Source: Komagataeibacter intermedius TF2 (GTDB lineage: Bacteria > Pseudomonadota > Alphaproteobacteria > Acetobacterales > Acetobacteraceae). From it: a stretch of 64,000 nt of DNA. The stretch is taken from the NCBI RefSeq assembly GCF_000964425.1, contig NZ_BANF01000027.1:1-64000 (forward strand). The letters run 5' to 3'. Shown piece by piece: positions 7,973-19,433 of this stretch. Position 1 is the first letter of the stretch; every line of letters starts with the position of its first letter. The notes beneath the pieces were generated by a model. It saw only the letters and a program-made list of their open reading frames with translations, searched no databases and was not told the origin of the DNA. A program made the position numbers and the translations under genes.

Positions 7973-8273
7973 TTTGGCCCTCCTGATAATACAGACACCA
8001 CCGATCGTTCAGGCCGCTATAATACGGGTCTTCAGTGCCTTGGCTGTCTATAAAGACCAGATCGCCGGGAAAGCCGTAATATGCCTTGCGGATGATCCAT
8101 GTCCGGTCCTGACATAGCACGCCCGCCATGATCAGGGTACCATCCAGATAGATATCCATGAACAGTCCGGTATCAAGCTGGTATATGTTCAGCTTGGCCG
8201 TGTGGCTGGACAGCGGCACGGTCAGGGTCTGGCTTGCCACCGCGCTGACGGGAATTGTAACGGCATCGGTCAT
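7965..8273 (-). CDS. Baseplate plug-family protein
   Basis: 102 residues. An all-beta small protein with ASQTLTVPLSSHTAKLNIYQL and TGLFMDIYLDGTLIMAGVLCQDR, and LVFIDSQGTEDPYYSGLNDRW at the end. This pattern (QTL..., hydrophobic strands, then LVFVDT-type text with a DPxYxGL turn) is that of the plug proteins found between Dit-like and hub genes in small myoviruses such as cyanophage Pam3. It probably closes the tube-hub channel. Starts and stops overlap both neighbours. Confidence 0.75.
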   Translation of the reverse strand: MTDAVTIPVSAVASQTLTVPLSSHTAKLNIYQLDTGLFMDIYLDGTLIMAGVLCQDRTWIIRKAYYGFPGDLVFIDSQGTEDPYYSGLNDRWCLYYQEGQNV

Positions 8274-9007
8274 GATGTGGTGGTCCCGCTGGCGTAGGTG
8301 TCCGTCTGTGCAGATGTCAGGTCTTGTGACTGCACGTTTCCGCTGTTTGTCTGGCTGGCGCCGGATGGCTGCGCTGATTGGGAGACGGAAACGGACTTGC
8401 TGTGCTGCAACCGGACTTCCTCAAGCATGATTTCCGCCCAGACCATGGTTACGCCGCGATGCGTCTCGCGCCTGATTGCATAGCCGATCACGTTCATGTC
8501 CGAATATGTGGCCTCTGGCGTAACCACAAGATATGTGTTCAGATCCGCCACAAGGGATTCAAGCGCCGTCAGGAACTGTTTGCGCACGGTCACGCCCTGC
8601 GTTGCGCCGGTTATGCCCGCCACCGACAGCAGGCTGCTGATGGCGCTGACGTTGCCGTAACTCATAGCCGATCCATCGCACAGCACTTCAAGCATAACCT
8701 GCCGGGGCAGCTTGACCTTGTTGTAGGACATGAACCCGCCATTCTCCTGCGGGGCGTCTGACTTGCGGTACTGTGACCGGATATCAATCGCCCGCACCCG
8801 CGCCGCCGTCAGCACTGGCTGGCTGTATGTGTTGAACAGACCCCACTGCGTGGCGGCATTGCTGACCAGGTAGCTTTGTAAAAAGGTGTCCAGCTCGACG
8901 GAAGCCACTGCCTCAGCGTCCGATATGACCGTTGACCACAGTTTAGGAACGCCCGTGCCCGTCCCGACATTCGCCGTTACGGGCTGGGCTACCAGCGTCA
9001 TGACCAT
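8270..9007 (-). CDS. Dit-like phage tail protein
   Basis: 245 residues from the ATG at 9007, preceded by AGGA eight bases upstream; the earlier ATG at 9052 would overlap the tape measure gene. The core text (PQENGGFMSYNKVKLPRQVMLEVL, then FLTALESLVADLNTYLVVTPEATYSDMNVIGYAIRR and TMVWAEIMLEEVRL) matches the Dit-like N domain of contractile phages that follows the tape measure gene. The C-terminal 45 residues are Ser/Gln/Thr-rich and low complexity. It forms the ring joining tube and hub. Confidence 0.75.
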   Translation of the reverse strand: MVMTLVAQPVTANVGTGTGVPKLWSTVISDAEAVASVELDTFLQSYLVSNAATQWGLFNTYSQPVLTAARVRAIDIRSQYRKSDAPQENGGFMSYNKVKLPRQVMLEVLCDGSAMSYGNVSAISSLLSVAGITGATQGVTVRKQFLTALESLVADLNTYLVVTPEATYSDMNVIGYAIRRETHRGVTMVWAEIMLEEVRLQHSKSVSVSQSAQPSGASQTNSGNVQSQDLTSAQTDTYASGTTTS

Positions 9008-9017
9008 TGTAGGTTTC

Positions 9018-10991
9018 CTATGCCGGGAATGCGCTGTTTGCCTGCCGGGCAAGATTGCGGTTTCCGTCCATGACGGCCTGTTTTATCGGCGCAGGATCGG
9101 CCCCATTCACGGTGATGTTGTAGTTCCCCGTGATGTGGGAATTATTATTCACCGTGCTGTTTGATGTGGAGTTGTTCTGCGCCGACTGCATGCTCTGGTT
9201 GGTGGCATCAATCAGGTTCTGAACGTGATTGGTTGTTGAATGATTATTGTTGGTCGTACTGTTTGACGCAACAACCGGCGGATCTTCCCGTTTGGCAAGC
9301 AGTCCTTTCGCGATCAGGTTGCTATACTCTGTTCCCGCCGTGCCATTGGCATCGCGCCCCACATGCCCCGTCTGAAGCCATTTAAGCGCGCCACCCATGC
9401 CTTGATTATGGGCGTAGCCAAGAACCTGCAACCGTTGCTCTGGCGACATGTGCCAGTACTTATCGCTATGACGCGATAGATACCGGTCATTTATGGCGCT
9501 ATAGGCTTCGAAATACCGTTCCTGCATCTGCGGATCGCTTAGGAACTGCTGTCGCGTAGGGGCCTTTTCTCCCAGATATCTTGATGCATCCAATATGGCC
9601 CCGGCACCCATCTGATACCGACCGGCATATTTATTTCCTGCGCCGCCCATCTGTCCGTACGCGGCATGCTCGATGCTAGCCACAGATTGCGCATACGTCT
9701 GGTACTGGCCCTCATCTATACCAATCTGACTCAGTATGGATCGAGGCTGATACGGCACGCTGGCAGGCGCAAATCGCTTGCGCTCATTCGCATTCAAGGT
9801 GGTATCATTTTTGGAAATCGCTGGCTCCGCGCCGTTCCACAGCAGATCCCCAACTGCGACCGCATCCGCAGCCAGATTGAGCGTGCTTAGCCCGCGCCCG
9901 ACTATCCGCGCCGTTGTTTTCATGGTGGACGGCTTCGTTACTTCCTCCGCGACCGCCTCGGCTTCTCTGGTAACGGCACCCGCTTCCTTGGCGACGGAAC
10001 CTGTTTTTGATACTGATTTTCCGGCCTTCTCAGCCTTTTCTATGCTGCCACTGACCTTGGCAAGCCGTTCCAGATTCATCAACCCCCTGACAAATCCAAC
10101 GCCACCCAAAATGGTAAGCAGCCCAACCGCTGCGGCACCAAGGGCACTCACGGCTACGGTCCCGGCCATTATCCCCTTAATGAGTCCGGGATTTTCTTTT
10201 TCAAGCTTTATGATTTCCTGAAGAACAGCATGGATCGCCGGTGTCGCATCGGTCATGATCGTGCGGGCAAAAGATTCGGACTGCGCCGTAAGCTGTATCC
10301 AGTCCATCTGCAATTGTGCCGATGCCTTCAGGTCTGCGTCAGTGGGCGCGGAATCTTTCAAGGCCCTATAGAGCCGGTCAATCTTGTCCGGCCCCTGCTC
10401 CAGCATATTGATGAAGCCCTGGGAAAACCCTCGCTGAGAAGCGAGGGCAGAGAACGTCTGCGGGCCAAGATGCTGTGCCGCGCGCGCCAGATCGGGTAGC
10501 ATCTCGTTCATGTCGCGCAACTGGCCGTTAGCGCCCTGTAGCCGCACGCCCATCTGACCAAATGTCAGACCCAGATTCGTCCGCCCTTCCACAGTCTGGA
10601 ACTGCGAAACGAGGGACTGCATTGAGCCTGACACGTCCTCTGCCGTGCCGCCGAACGACTGCGCAACCTTCTGCCACGTGCCAAGGGACTGCGCCGACAC
10701 GCCCAGATTGCGCGACAGGTTGCCAAGCGCCACGTTGGATCGGGTGTTGTCCTGCACAAACGCCTTCAGGCTCTTGCCCGCCGTCAGGACCGCGAAGAAC
10801 GACAGGGCCTCGCGCGACATGGTGCGTATGGCCTGCGCGCCACCGGTGGCCGCGGCATCAACGCTCTTCCCCATATTCTGGGCAGAAGACTTGACCTTTC
10901 CGAACGAAGTGTCGGCCTCTTTCTGCCCCTTCTGCACCCCTTTCGGGTCAAGGCCGAGCGTGACAACAAAGGCGTCGATTACAGTGGCCAT
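9018..10991 (-). CDS. Tape measure protein with C-terminal transglycosylase-like domain
   Basis: 657 residues. The start (MATVIDAFVVTLGLDPKGVQKGQKE) and long helical, Ala/Gln-rich N-terminal half are typical of tape measures; a hydrophobic stretch (GIMAGTVAVSALGAAAVGLLTILGGVGFVRG) lies near residue 280. Around residues 430-560, SVASIEHAAYGQMGGAGNKYAGRYQM and later GYAHNQGMGGALKWL resemble a lysozyme/transglycosylase domain that opens the peptidoglycan during DNA entry. The C-terminus is strongly Asn/Ser/Thr-rich. The length sets the tail length. The start overlaps the small chaperone frame stop (TAATG). Confidence 0.85.
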   Translation of the reverse strand: MATVIDAFVVTLGLDPKGVQKGQKEADTSFGKVKSSAQNMGKSVDAAATGGAQAIRTMSREALSFFAVLTAGKSLKAFVQDNTRSNVALGNLSRNLGVSAQSLGTWQKVAQSFGGTAEDVSGSMQSLVSQFQTVEGRTNLGLTFGQMGVRLQGANGQLRDMNEMLPDLARAAQHLGPQTFSALASQRGFSQGFINMLEQGPDKIDRLYRALKDSAPTDADLKASAQLQMDWIQLTAQSESFARTIMTDATPAIHAVLQEIIKLEKENPGLIKGIMAGTVAVSALGAAAVGLLTILGGVGFVRGLMNLERLAKVSGSIEKAEKAGKSVSKTGSVAKEAGAVTREAEAVAEEVTKPSTMKTTARIVGRGLSTLNLAADAVAVGDLLWNGAEPAISKNDTTLNANERKRFAPASVPYQPRSILSQIGIDEGQYQTYAQSVASIEHAAYGQMGGAGNKYAGRYQMGAGAILDASRYLGEKAPTRQQFLSDPQMQERYFEAYSAINDRYLSRHSDKYWHMSPEQRLQVLGYAHNQGMGGALKWLQTGHVGRDANGTAGTEYSNLIAKGLLAKREDPPVVASNSTTNNNHSTTNHVQNLIDATNQSMQSAQNNSTSNSTVNNNSHITGNYNITVNGADPAPIKQAVMDGNRNLARQANSAFPA

Positions 10992-11092
10992 TACCCGTTA
11001 AACCTTTTCACAATAGCGGCCTCAAGCAAGTCCTCGAAGTCCTCGCTATCATATATGGTCTGTAGTTCATGGAGGGTTGCCAGCCCCTCCAT
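10991..11092 (-). CDS. Small tail chaperone frame (33 aa, possible frameshift extension)
   Basis: An ATG at 11092 gives 33 residues (MEGLATLHELQTIYD then a DFEDLLEAAIV helix, ending KRFNG), with its stop overlapping the tape measure start. The frame is open upstream without a stop into the end of the preceding chaperone gene in the -1 frame. This is the layout of the G/GT-type chaperone pair, where the second product is made by ribosomal frameshifting. Whether it is made separately or as an extension cannot be decided; no textbook slippery heptamer is obvious. Confidence 0.55.
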   Translation of the reverse strand: MEGLATLHELQTIYDSEDFEDLLEAAIVKRFNG

Positions 11093-11115
11093 AATCACGG
11101 CTGCGTGCCGCTGGT

Positions 11116-11592
11116 CTAGGTTTCGGACACGGGCACAGGGGCGCTTTCTTCCGTCCCCAGCATCAGGGATATGAGGGAGAACAAGCGGCCTGCGCCCTTG
11201 AAAAAATCCACGTGCAGCTTGAACGCCTCGGACTGGAGCCAGCCGATCGTGGGGATTTCCTCAATCTGGGTCTGCGCAATGGACCAGTTCAGGCGCATCG
11301 TCGGATTGCCGGGATCGGGCTGCATCTCGATGCACTGCATGAGCCGGTCAATCAGCACGTCCATTCGTTCCGGGTCCATAGCAGCGAAAATGCCGATGCC
11401 CGCCGCCGCCACGGCGGCGATGCCGCCGCCCTGAACCACGCCTGGAATATCACCACCAGATGCCGCCGCCGCCTGAAGGCAGTGACGCCCCCAGCGGTCG
11501 GCATCCACGGCGGACATGCGGGTGATGATGAACCGCTTGCCTTTGTCCGCACCCTCATGCGGGCACGTGACCGTTACTTCCTTGCGGGCCAT
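11116..11592 (-). CDS. Phage tail assembly chaperone
   Basis: 158 residues. Located between the tube and tape measure genes, which is the fixed place of the tail assembly chaperone. N-terminal MARKEVTVTCPHEGADKGKRFIITRMSAVDADRW reads as the small beta segment often seen in these proteins, followed by helices (MDVLIDRLMQCIEMQ, EAFKLHVDFFKGAGRLFSLISLML). It coats the tape measure during assembly and is absent from the virion. See the small overlapping-frame entry downstream for the possible frameshift product. Confidence 0.75.
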   Translation of the reverse strand: MARKEVTVTCPHEGADKGKRFIITRMSAVDADRWGRHCLQAAAASGGDIPGVVQGGGIAAVAAAGIGIFAAMDPERMDVLIDRLMQCIEMQPDPGNPTMRLNWSIAQTQIEEIPTIGWLQSEAFKLHVDFFKGAGRLFSLISLMLGTEESAPVPVSET

Positions 11593-11593
11593 A

Positions 11594-12031
11594 TCACACC
11601 CCTGCCGCAGTTACGGACTGCCAGCGGATGGCGAATGTCCGGGCTTCCAGCACGCGCCCGGCGGCGGGCAGAACACTGGCCGCACGAAGCACACCATTGA
11701 CCATGGTATACTTGCGCCCCGTGCTGGTCAGCGTGATTTCGCCGCCGATGCGATAGAGGGTCCGCGCGGTCTGCTGGGCCGCGATGATTGCCTCGAACAC
11801 CGGAACGCTGGAACTGGCTGCGGACAGGGATACGGTCTGGTCAACCGGGTTCGGCACCCAGCCCGCATTAAGATATCCGTCAATGGACATCTCGGTTTCG
11901 GCCATTTCCAGCTCCGGCGCATCCCACGCGCGATCAGCCGCGTAGTTTTCCAGCCGGACGGGGGCGTTCAGCAGCGACGTGACGGTTATCACAAAGATGC
12001 TATTGGCCGCCGTGATATCAAGATCAGCCAT
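11594..12031 (-). CDS. Phage tail tube protein (DUF3277-like)
   Basis: 145 residues, directly downstream of the sheath gene, as tube genes are. Sequence begins MADLDITAANSIFVITVTSLLNAPVRLENYAADRAWD; beta-rich, with the segments TEMSIDGYLNAGWVPNPVDQTVSL and FEAIIAAQQTARTLYRIGGEITL. This fits the tube family that accompanies DUF3383 sheaths. It polymerises into the inner tail tube. The gap to the sheath gene is two bases. Confidence 0.75.
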   Translation of the reverse strand: MADLDITAANSIFVITVTSLLNAPVRLENYAADRAWDAPELEMAETEMSIDGYLNAGWVPNPVDQTVSLSAASSSVPVFEAIIAAQQTARTLYRIGGEITLTSTGRKYTMVNGVLRAASVLPAAGRVLEARTFAIRWQSVTAAGV

Positions 12032-12033
12032 AA

Positions 12034-14252
<2,219 letters not shown>

Positions 14253-14582
14253 TCACCATCGCCCCATTCTTCAAGCTGCTGGGTTACGAGCCAGTCCGAC
14301 CCGTAGAATGTCAGGATATCGCCGCCGATCTGTAGCGGCCTGTTCAGCGCATTCAGCACGCCAAACACGTAGACAGAGCGCATGTCCGCCTGCTGATTGA
14401 TGTTCTCAATCTGCCTCAGGTCTTCCGAACTGACCGCCTGAACCTCGACTTCGACAGACGCGGTTGAGTAGGTCGGATTGGGTGAGCCATCGGCATTATC
14501 CGTGCTGCCGGTGCTGAACCGGATCGGGATGGTGATATGCGGGTTGACGGCCTGACAGACGTTACCGGCGGCGCCGAAGATG

Positions 14583-15125
14583 TTAAGACTCATCGGGGCC
14601 GTCCTTTACTTCATAGGCTGTCGAATTCCGCATTCGATCCGACCAGTTTAGCGGCGTTCCCTCTGGAGCATCCGCGCCATTTTTCAGGTCATGGACGGCC
14701 TTGAGGAAATCTTCAGTCGAATAGTCCCCTTTGGGGAACCTGTCTTTCAGCAAGTTCGTCAGGGGCGCGTTGGGTTGGTATGAGCCTTCGTCAATCTGAT
14801 CAATTATCTGACCGACTATGATGGAGCCGACTCCGGCCAAAGCACGATTGACATCATAATCCGTCGCCTTCAGCGCTTTCCCCAGGCCGTCGCCCCATTG
14901 GTCGGAGTGTTTGGCTATCGTATCACGCATGAACGGACGAGGCGGTGCGGTTGGGGTGCCAAACTCATCCCATGCCGCGACTTGGGCCACTGGCGTATGT
15001 TTCTCATCATCATACTTCGCGCCCTCTAGATATCCGACCCTCACATGCCCCCCGTCCTTCACCTTCTGCGACAGCTTATTCAGCGCCGCCTTCAGTTTCG
15101 AACCGCCATTGAAGTTTACGGCCAT
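14583..15125 (-). CDS. HK97 gp10-like virion morphogenesis / tail completion protein
   Basis: 180 residues from the ATG at 15125, which overlaps the end of the upstream DUF4054 gene; the longer frame starting at 15224 would overlap that gene by over 100 bases. Text KLKAALNKLSQKVKDGGHVRVGYLEG and VAQVAAWDEFGTPTAPPRPFMRDTI is the diagnostic region of gp10-like proteins (strand, E-F-G, PPRPF turn, helix). A C-terminal half with a PNAPLTNLLKDRFPKGDYSTEDFL region follows. It finishes the head-tail interface. Confidence 0.8.
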   Translation of the reverse strand: MAVNFNGGSKLKAALNKLSQKVKDGGHVRVGYLEGAKYDDEKHTPVAQVAAWDEFGTPTAPPRPFMRDTIAKHSDQWGDGLGKALKATDYDVNRALAGVGSIIVGQIIDQIDEGSYQPNAPLTNLLKDRFPKGDYSTEDFLKAVHDLKNGADAPEGTPLNWSDRMRNSTAYEVKDGPDES

Positions 15126-15538
15126 GTCTGCCTCTGAACCCGTGGGATGTGGACATACCGCGCCGTGCGCAGCCAGATCGTGGCCTGCCAGAACGCGGCG
15201 CCGTATTGCGTTTGCAGGAACCACTGCGCCGAACCGGGTTGCGTGCCCATGTCCGTACCGATCGAGACAGAGCCGCGCGTGGCGTTCGACACACGCCCCA
15301 CCAGCCCTGCCCCGTTCCCGCCGCTGGTTGTCGGCAGGTTCAGGTATGCGATGTGCGCCACCAGCATATAGAGCAGCATCGTGCGCTGCATGATGTTACG
15401 CACAGGGCTGCACTCGGTATTGTCAAGATAAAGCTGCGCCTCCCCGAAATACAGGTCAGCCAGCGCCGCTGGTATCTTCGCCGCAAGGTCGGGATAGCGC
15501 GCCGACCATGTGGCATAATCGAACGTCGCTATCGCCAT
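15116..15538 (-). CDS. Head-tail adaptor-like protein, DUF4054
   Basis: 140 residues from the ATG at 15538. The opening, with FDYATWSARYPDLAAKIPAA then LYFGEAQLYLDNTECSPV and a MQRTMLLYMLVAHIAYLNL helix, is the DUF4054 pattern: FRARYPEFA-like start, a helix bundle with a buried tail, and VGRVSNATRGSVSIG followed by FLQTQYGAAFWQATI. These proteins occupy the adaptor place after the capsid genes. The overlap with the gp10-like gene couples their translation. Confidence 0.85.
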   Translation of the reverse strand: MAIATFDYATWSARYPDLAAKIPAALADLYFGEAQLYLDNTECSPVRNIMQRTMLLYMLVAHIAYLNLPTTSGGNGAGLVGRVSNATRGSVSIGTDMGTQPGSAQWFLQTQYGAAFWQATIWLRTARYVHIPRVQRQTWP

Positions 15539-15545
15539 AGTTCCC

Positions 15546-15866
15546 TCACAGCTTGCTGACGCCGCCCTTTTCGTTGTCCGGGTCCAGCGGTTCCAGGCCC
15601 GTGCGGACGCTCTCCTGCTCCTTCGCCTGCCCCTCAGCCTTGGCCGGGGTGGCCTGCGCGAATACGATGCGCTTCTTGATGAACGGGGTGTCAGCATGGC
15701 GCTTCGCCCAATCTTCCCACAGGTCGGACGGCACGGAAGTCAGCCCGTAACCGCCGATCACGCGGGAGGAATTGGCGCCGGACAGCACTACCTTATGCTC
15801 GCCGGAGCGCAGCACGAGGCCGTTGGGCAGCTTGCAGCCGACCGTGACAGGGTTTGCAATGGTCAT
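15546..15866 (-). CDS. Hypothetical head-region protein
   Basis: 106 residues. N-terminal half reads as small beta domain (VGCKLPNGLVLRSGEHKVVLSGANSS), with a SVPSDLWEDWAKRHADTPFI helix and a Glu/Lys-rich tail. Short proteins of this kind, with the same GxKLPNGL...G..V.L start, lie between capsid and adaptor genes in many phages; function unknown, perhaps head completion. Three-base gap to the capsid gene. Confidence 0.65.
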   Translation of the reverse strand: MTIANPVTVGCKLPNGLVLRSGEHKVVLSGANSSRVIGGYGLTSVPSDLWEDWAKRHADTPFIKKRIVFAQATPAKAEGQAKEQESVRTGLEPLDPDNEKGGVSKL

Positions 15867-15869
15867 GGA

Positions 15870-16907
15870 TCAGATCCCCGTCATGGTTGCCACGCCCAGC
15901 GGCATGTAGATGATTGCGCCCCAGGTGCCCTGCGACATCTTCTGTTCCCAGCCCGAAGCCTTCACGACCACGGAATGGGTGCGCAGCTTTTCGGTGAACG
16001 CGGCCTCAGCAACCTGCTGCCCCTCGATCTCCTTGGCGATGGCGATCATGGACTGCACGGTCATGCCCGCCGCGTCACCAAACTCGATGGCCTGAACGAA
16101 GCGCAGGTTCGGATACTGCTTCTTGAGCTGGTCCCATGCCGACAGGCCGTACATGTTCGGCTTGGTCATGATGCCAGCGCGCGTGGGGGAAAGCCCGATG
16201 GTAATTTCGGAATCCGTATCCACGTAACCGGCGGACTGCGAACGAAGCTGATTGATGAGGTTGATCACGTCATCCGTGACTTCCTCGGGCGTCGCCTTGT
16301 CCCATGACGTTCCGCCAGCCGTCTTGGCCGATGCCACTTCCGACGCGGGCAGGCGCGGGTCGTTCAGGTATCCGTAATTGCGCAGCCCCTTCACGCCGTA
16401 GAAGTAGGACTGGTTCTGAAACTTGTTCAGCTTCAGGGCAGCGGCCTGACGCAGACCGGCCACCCACGAAATGCGGGCAGATCCAGCCATTTCCACTTCG
16501 CGCTCACCCCAGCGCGCGAACGCCTGGTAGTGATAGGACTGCCGGTCCGGGAAGTTGGCGTTCAGATCAACGACGCCGTTGTTGTTCCAGTCGCCATAGC
16601 TGGCAACGCGGCCCGTGCTTTCGATCATCGGGAAGATCGCGGTCGGCGTGACCCAATCCCCCTTCTTGCTCTCTCCGTTCAGTTCCGCGCCCCGCATGGG
16701 GGAGAACACAACGTTGATAAGCTTGGGGTCAACGTAGGTCGCCATGAAAGCCGGGATACCGGCGTTGGCGGTGGTGGACAGGGTCGGGGCGGCATCCATG
16801 GCCAGCCGGTCAGACGTAATAACGTCGTCGCTCGGCAGGATGTGCGCGCCCTCGGGCATGACAAAACCGCGCTCGGCAAGGAGCGCGAATTCAGTTTCAA
16901 AAGGCAT
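15870..16907 (-). CDS. Major capsid protein, DUF2184 family
   Basis: 345 residues from the ATG at 16907, which overlaps the stop of the preceding gene (TGATG). Recognisable parts: AGIPAFMATYVDPKLINVVFSPMRGAEL, RQSYHYQAFARWGEREVEMAG, LNKFQNQSYFYGVKGLRNYGYLNDP and near the end SHSVVVKASGWEQKMSQGTWGAIIY (here starting THS). This order and the WGEREVEMA segment mark the DUF2184 capsid family of HK97-fold proteins. No scaffold domain at its N-terminus; the scaffold is probably supplied by the DUF2213 protein upstream. Confidence 0.9.
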   Translation of the reverse strand: MPFETEFALLAERGFVMPEGAHILPSDDVITSDRLAMDAAPTLSTTANAGIPAFMATYVDPKLINVVFSPMRGAELNGESKKGDWVTPTAIFPMIESTGRVASYGDWNNNGVVDLNANFPDRQSYHYQAFARWGEREVEMAGSARISWVAGLRQAAALKLNKFQNQSYFYGVKGLRNYGYLNDPRLPASEVASAKTAGGTSWDKATPEEVTDDVINLINQLRSQSAGYVDTDSEITIGLSPTRAGIMTKPNMYGLSAWDQLKKQYPNLRFVQAIEFGDAAGMTVQSMIAIAKEIEGQQVAEAAFTEKLRTHSVVVKASGWEQKMSQGTWGAIIYMPLGVATMTGI

Positions 16908-17905
16908 CAGTTGTGATCCCACGTGCTGATGGTGATCGTCTCACCGGCATTCCCGCCGATTGCGACGTAAAATTCGGTCTCAAGGGAGCCGGAAACCGTG
17001 CTTCCGGCAGCCGCCGTGCTGATCGTGCCATCCGTGGTGGAGGCAAAGACCTTCTGGCCGCGCGTGGATGCGGTCGTGGACACGGCGAAATAATCGCCCT
17101 GCGCCTTGAGGTCGAGCATGTAGCCCTGCGGCATGACCATGGTCGATTCGTCGTAGATATCGGCAATCCACGCACTGCGGTCATTGAACACAAAACCATC
17201 GGGCGCGCCGGGCGTCACGGCCTCCTGCGTGATGGTCACGGTCGGGGCGGATGTGTAACCAGAGCCGCCATCGGTCACGGTCACGCCGGTCACGGCACCC
17301 CCGTAGATCGTGGCCGTAGCCGTGGCGCCCGTGCCGCCACCACCCGAAATGGTCACGGTGGGAACAGCGGTATAGCCTGAACCACCAGCCGACACCGTGA
17401 TGGACGCCACTTCGCCGTTGGACGATGTGCCGGGGGTTGCCGTAACATCCAGCGTGAGGCCCGCGCCGCTGCCATTGGTTGTGGTGGCAATTCCCGTTCC
17501 TGCCGGGTCCGCAGTCTGCGCCGTTGCGGTCTGGATGGTGACGCCTGTGACCGCTCCGCTACTCACGGTTGAAACCGTGGCCTTGAATCCGGTTGCCTCC
17601 ACCGTATCGCCGACCGCATAACCGGTGCCGCCCGCATTCACGGCCAGAGCCGAAACGGTATAGGTCGTCTCGGTTCCGAGAGTTGCGGTCGCGGTCGCCC
17701 CGCTGCCAACGCTGGTTCCGGGCGGTGTGTTCAGGACGGTCTGACCGTCCCCCTGAATCCACCCGAACGCCGCGATCGTGCAGCCGCCGGTGCCTGCGAC
17801 AAGCGCTCCTTCACCCGCCAGCACGCTGGCCGACGGGTTGTTGGAGGCATACGTGCCCGGAACGCCGTATGCGGGTTCCTGATAAACCTGATTCTGGAAA
17901 GGCAT
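16907..17905 (-). CDS. Head decoration-like structural protein with inserted Gly-rich beta module
   Basis: 332 residues. The ends ([20 protein letters not shown] and the C-terminal [34 protein letters not shown]) match the small structural/cement proteins encoded just upstream of DUF2184 capsids, normally near 150-170 residues. The extra length comes from residues about 68-226, a Gly/Thr/Ala repeat module with [20 protein letters not shown], also present in the sheath. It probably decorates the head surface; the module may be displayed outward. Confidence 0.75.
   Translation of the reverse strand: MPFQNQVYQEPAYGVPGTYASNNPSASVLAGEGALVAGTGGCTIAAFGWIQGDGQTVLNTPPGTSVGSGATATATLGTETTYTVSALAVNAGGTGYAVGDTVEATGFKATVSTVSSGAVTGVTIQTATAQTADPAGTGIATTTNGSGAGLTLDVTATPGTSSNGEVASITVSAGGSGYTAVPTVTISGGGGTGATATATIYGGAVTGVTVTDGGSGYTSAPTVTITQEAVTPGAPDGFVFNDRSAWIADIYDESTMVMPQGYMLDLKAQGDYFAVSTTASTRGQKVFASTTDGTISTAAAGSTVSGSLETEFYVAIGGNAGETITISTWDHN
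17228..17704 (-). repeat. Gly-rich beta-repeat module, copy in decoration-like gene
   Basis: Encodes residues about 68-226 of the head protein. It parallels the sheath copy (12925-13416) in order and sequence: YTVSA start, [38 protein letters not shown] and [12 protein letters not shown] end. Similar modules decorate unrelated phage virion proteins; it acts as a portable surface unit (inference). Confidence 0.8.
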
Positions 17906-17909
17906 GTGA

Positions 17910-19433
17910 TTATCCCTTGATCTTCACGGCCTTGAGGCCGGGGAACTTGTCCAGCAGCCCAAGCCCGGCCTTGCTGTCTGCCGCGATGGTCGGGCGCTTG
18001 GCGCTATCGGCGCGACGCGCATGCTGATCGAACATGGAGCGGTATGCAGTCGCGGGGATGCCGGACAGGTCGTAGCCAAGCTGGCGCAGGGTGAAGCGGT
18101 AGACGCCTTCGGCACTGTCCATCGCCACCGCTCCCACGAACGGCTTCACGGCATCCTGCGCGGTGTGCAGATCCCGCATGGCGGCCATCGTTTCCGCCAC
18201 GGCATCTGACTTCGCCTTGCTGATGGCGGCGTCCATCGCGGCCTTGGCCCCGGCGGATTCACGCTCGCGGTCGCGCCGTTCACGCTCCGCGCGCTCCTCA
18301 TCGGCGCGACGCGCGCCTTCTGCCTCATCACGACGGTCCTTGCGTTCACGTTCCGCACGGGCCTTGTCGGCCTCGCTCGCACCTGCGGCCTCACGCGCGC
18401 GGTCCGCTTCGGTCTGCTCATCGTCCTGTGCGGCCTGCGGTGCGCAAAGGGCGCGGCAGTCTTCAATGTCCTCTTCCGACATCCCGGCCTTGCGCATCTT
18501 CTCCGCCATTTCTGCGAAGTCGTCGTCATCGTCCTCGGCCACATCGGCGAGGGATGCGATCACCTTGTCGATTTCATCATCGGACAGGCCAGCCGCGCGC
18601 AGCTTTTCGCGCCGCTCTGCCTCGTCGGAATCCTGCGCCGTGTTCAGCGCGCCGCCAGTGGACGCATTTTCGAACAGGGCAAGAACCTGGTCCATGATTT
18701 CGTCAGGAACGCGGCCGCCGAGCAGGTTGCGCAGCGTTTCGCACGCGTCATCCTTGCCCATTTCATCGCAATCAAGCGCCTTCCTGGCGGCGTCCATATC
18801 GGCATCCTGCGCCAGAAACGGGCGCAGTTTTGCGAACATCGCACGCCGCGAAGCGCGGGGGATATACTTCATATTCGTGCTTTCCATTTGGGAGTCTGCA
18901 ACAAGAACGTCCGGCCCGGCACGTCCTGTGGGAACGACCGCCACGTGAGAGCCGACAATATCGCGCATCACGCCGTCGTATTTCTGCCCCTCGTATTCAC
19001 CGGGGGTCATATCAGCTGTGTAGCGATAAGCACTGGACAATTCGCGCTGCTCACCGGTCTTGATCCGGCTGATAGCTTCACCGTCCCATACCACAAGGCT
19101 GTTCATCAGATAGGGCGCGTCGAACGCGGCTTCATTCCCTGTTGTGCCCACCACCAGATCGCGGCGCGGATTTGCAGCCGTGACGTGAAAGTGTTCCTCA
19201 AGAACAGGGAGGCCATTAAAGCTCGGCGCGGCCTTTTTCAGTTCGTCAGGATCGCGGAGCATCTGGTATATTCGTTCAGGATCAAGGCCCAGCTTCTGCC
19301 CTTCCGGGATTTCCCTTCCCATATACGGGCAGATGTTCGCCTTGCTGATCGGTGTCTTGGCGACGCGAAGCCGCCCTTCCACGTCAGTCGTGCGGACGGT
19401 CCCCATGCGGTCATAGGCGAGGATGTTGGTCAT
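17910..19433 (-). CDS. DUF2213 protein: prohead protease-like domain fused to scaffold-like coiled coil
   Basis: 507 residues. The N-terminal 175 residues follow DUF2213: [62 protein letters not shown] and [25 protein letters not shown]. This family occupies the place of the prohead protease. Residues about 200-430 are very acidic/basic helical repeats ([42 protein letters not shown]) of scaffold type, and the C-terminus ([11 protein letters not shown]...[10 protein letters not shown]) may bind the capsid. Protease and scaffold thus appear joined. Confidence 0.8.
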   Translation of the reverse strand: MTNILAYDRMGTVRTTDVEGRLRVAKTPISKANICPYMGREIPEGQKLGLDPERIYQMLRDPDELKKAAPSFNGLPVLEEHFHVTAANPRRDLVVGTTGNEAAFDAPYLMNSLVVWDGEAISRIKTGEQRELSSAYRYTADMTPGEYEGQKYDGVMRDIVGSHVAVVPTGRAGPDVLVADSQMESTNMKYIPRASRRAMFAKLRPFLAQDADMDAARKALDCDEMGKDDACETLRNLLGGRVPDEIMDQVLALFENASTGGALNTAQDSDEAERREKLRAAGLSDDEIDKVIASLADVAEDDDDDFAEMAEKMRKAGMSEEDIEDCRALCAPQAAQDDEQTEADRAREAAGASEADKARAERERKDRRDEAEGARRADEERAERERRDRERESAGAKAAMDAAISKAKSDAVAETMAAMRDLHTAQDAVKPFVGAVAMDSAEGVYRFTLRQLGYDLSGIPATAYRSMFDQHARRADSAKRPTIAADSKAGLGLLDKFPGLKAVKIKG

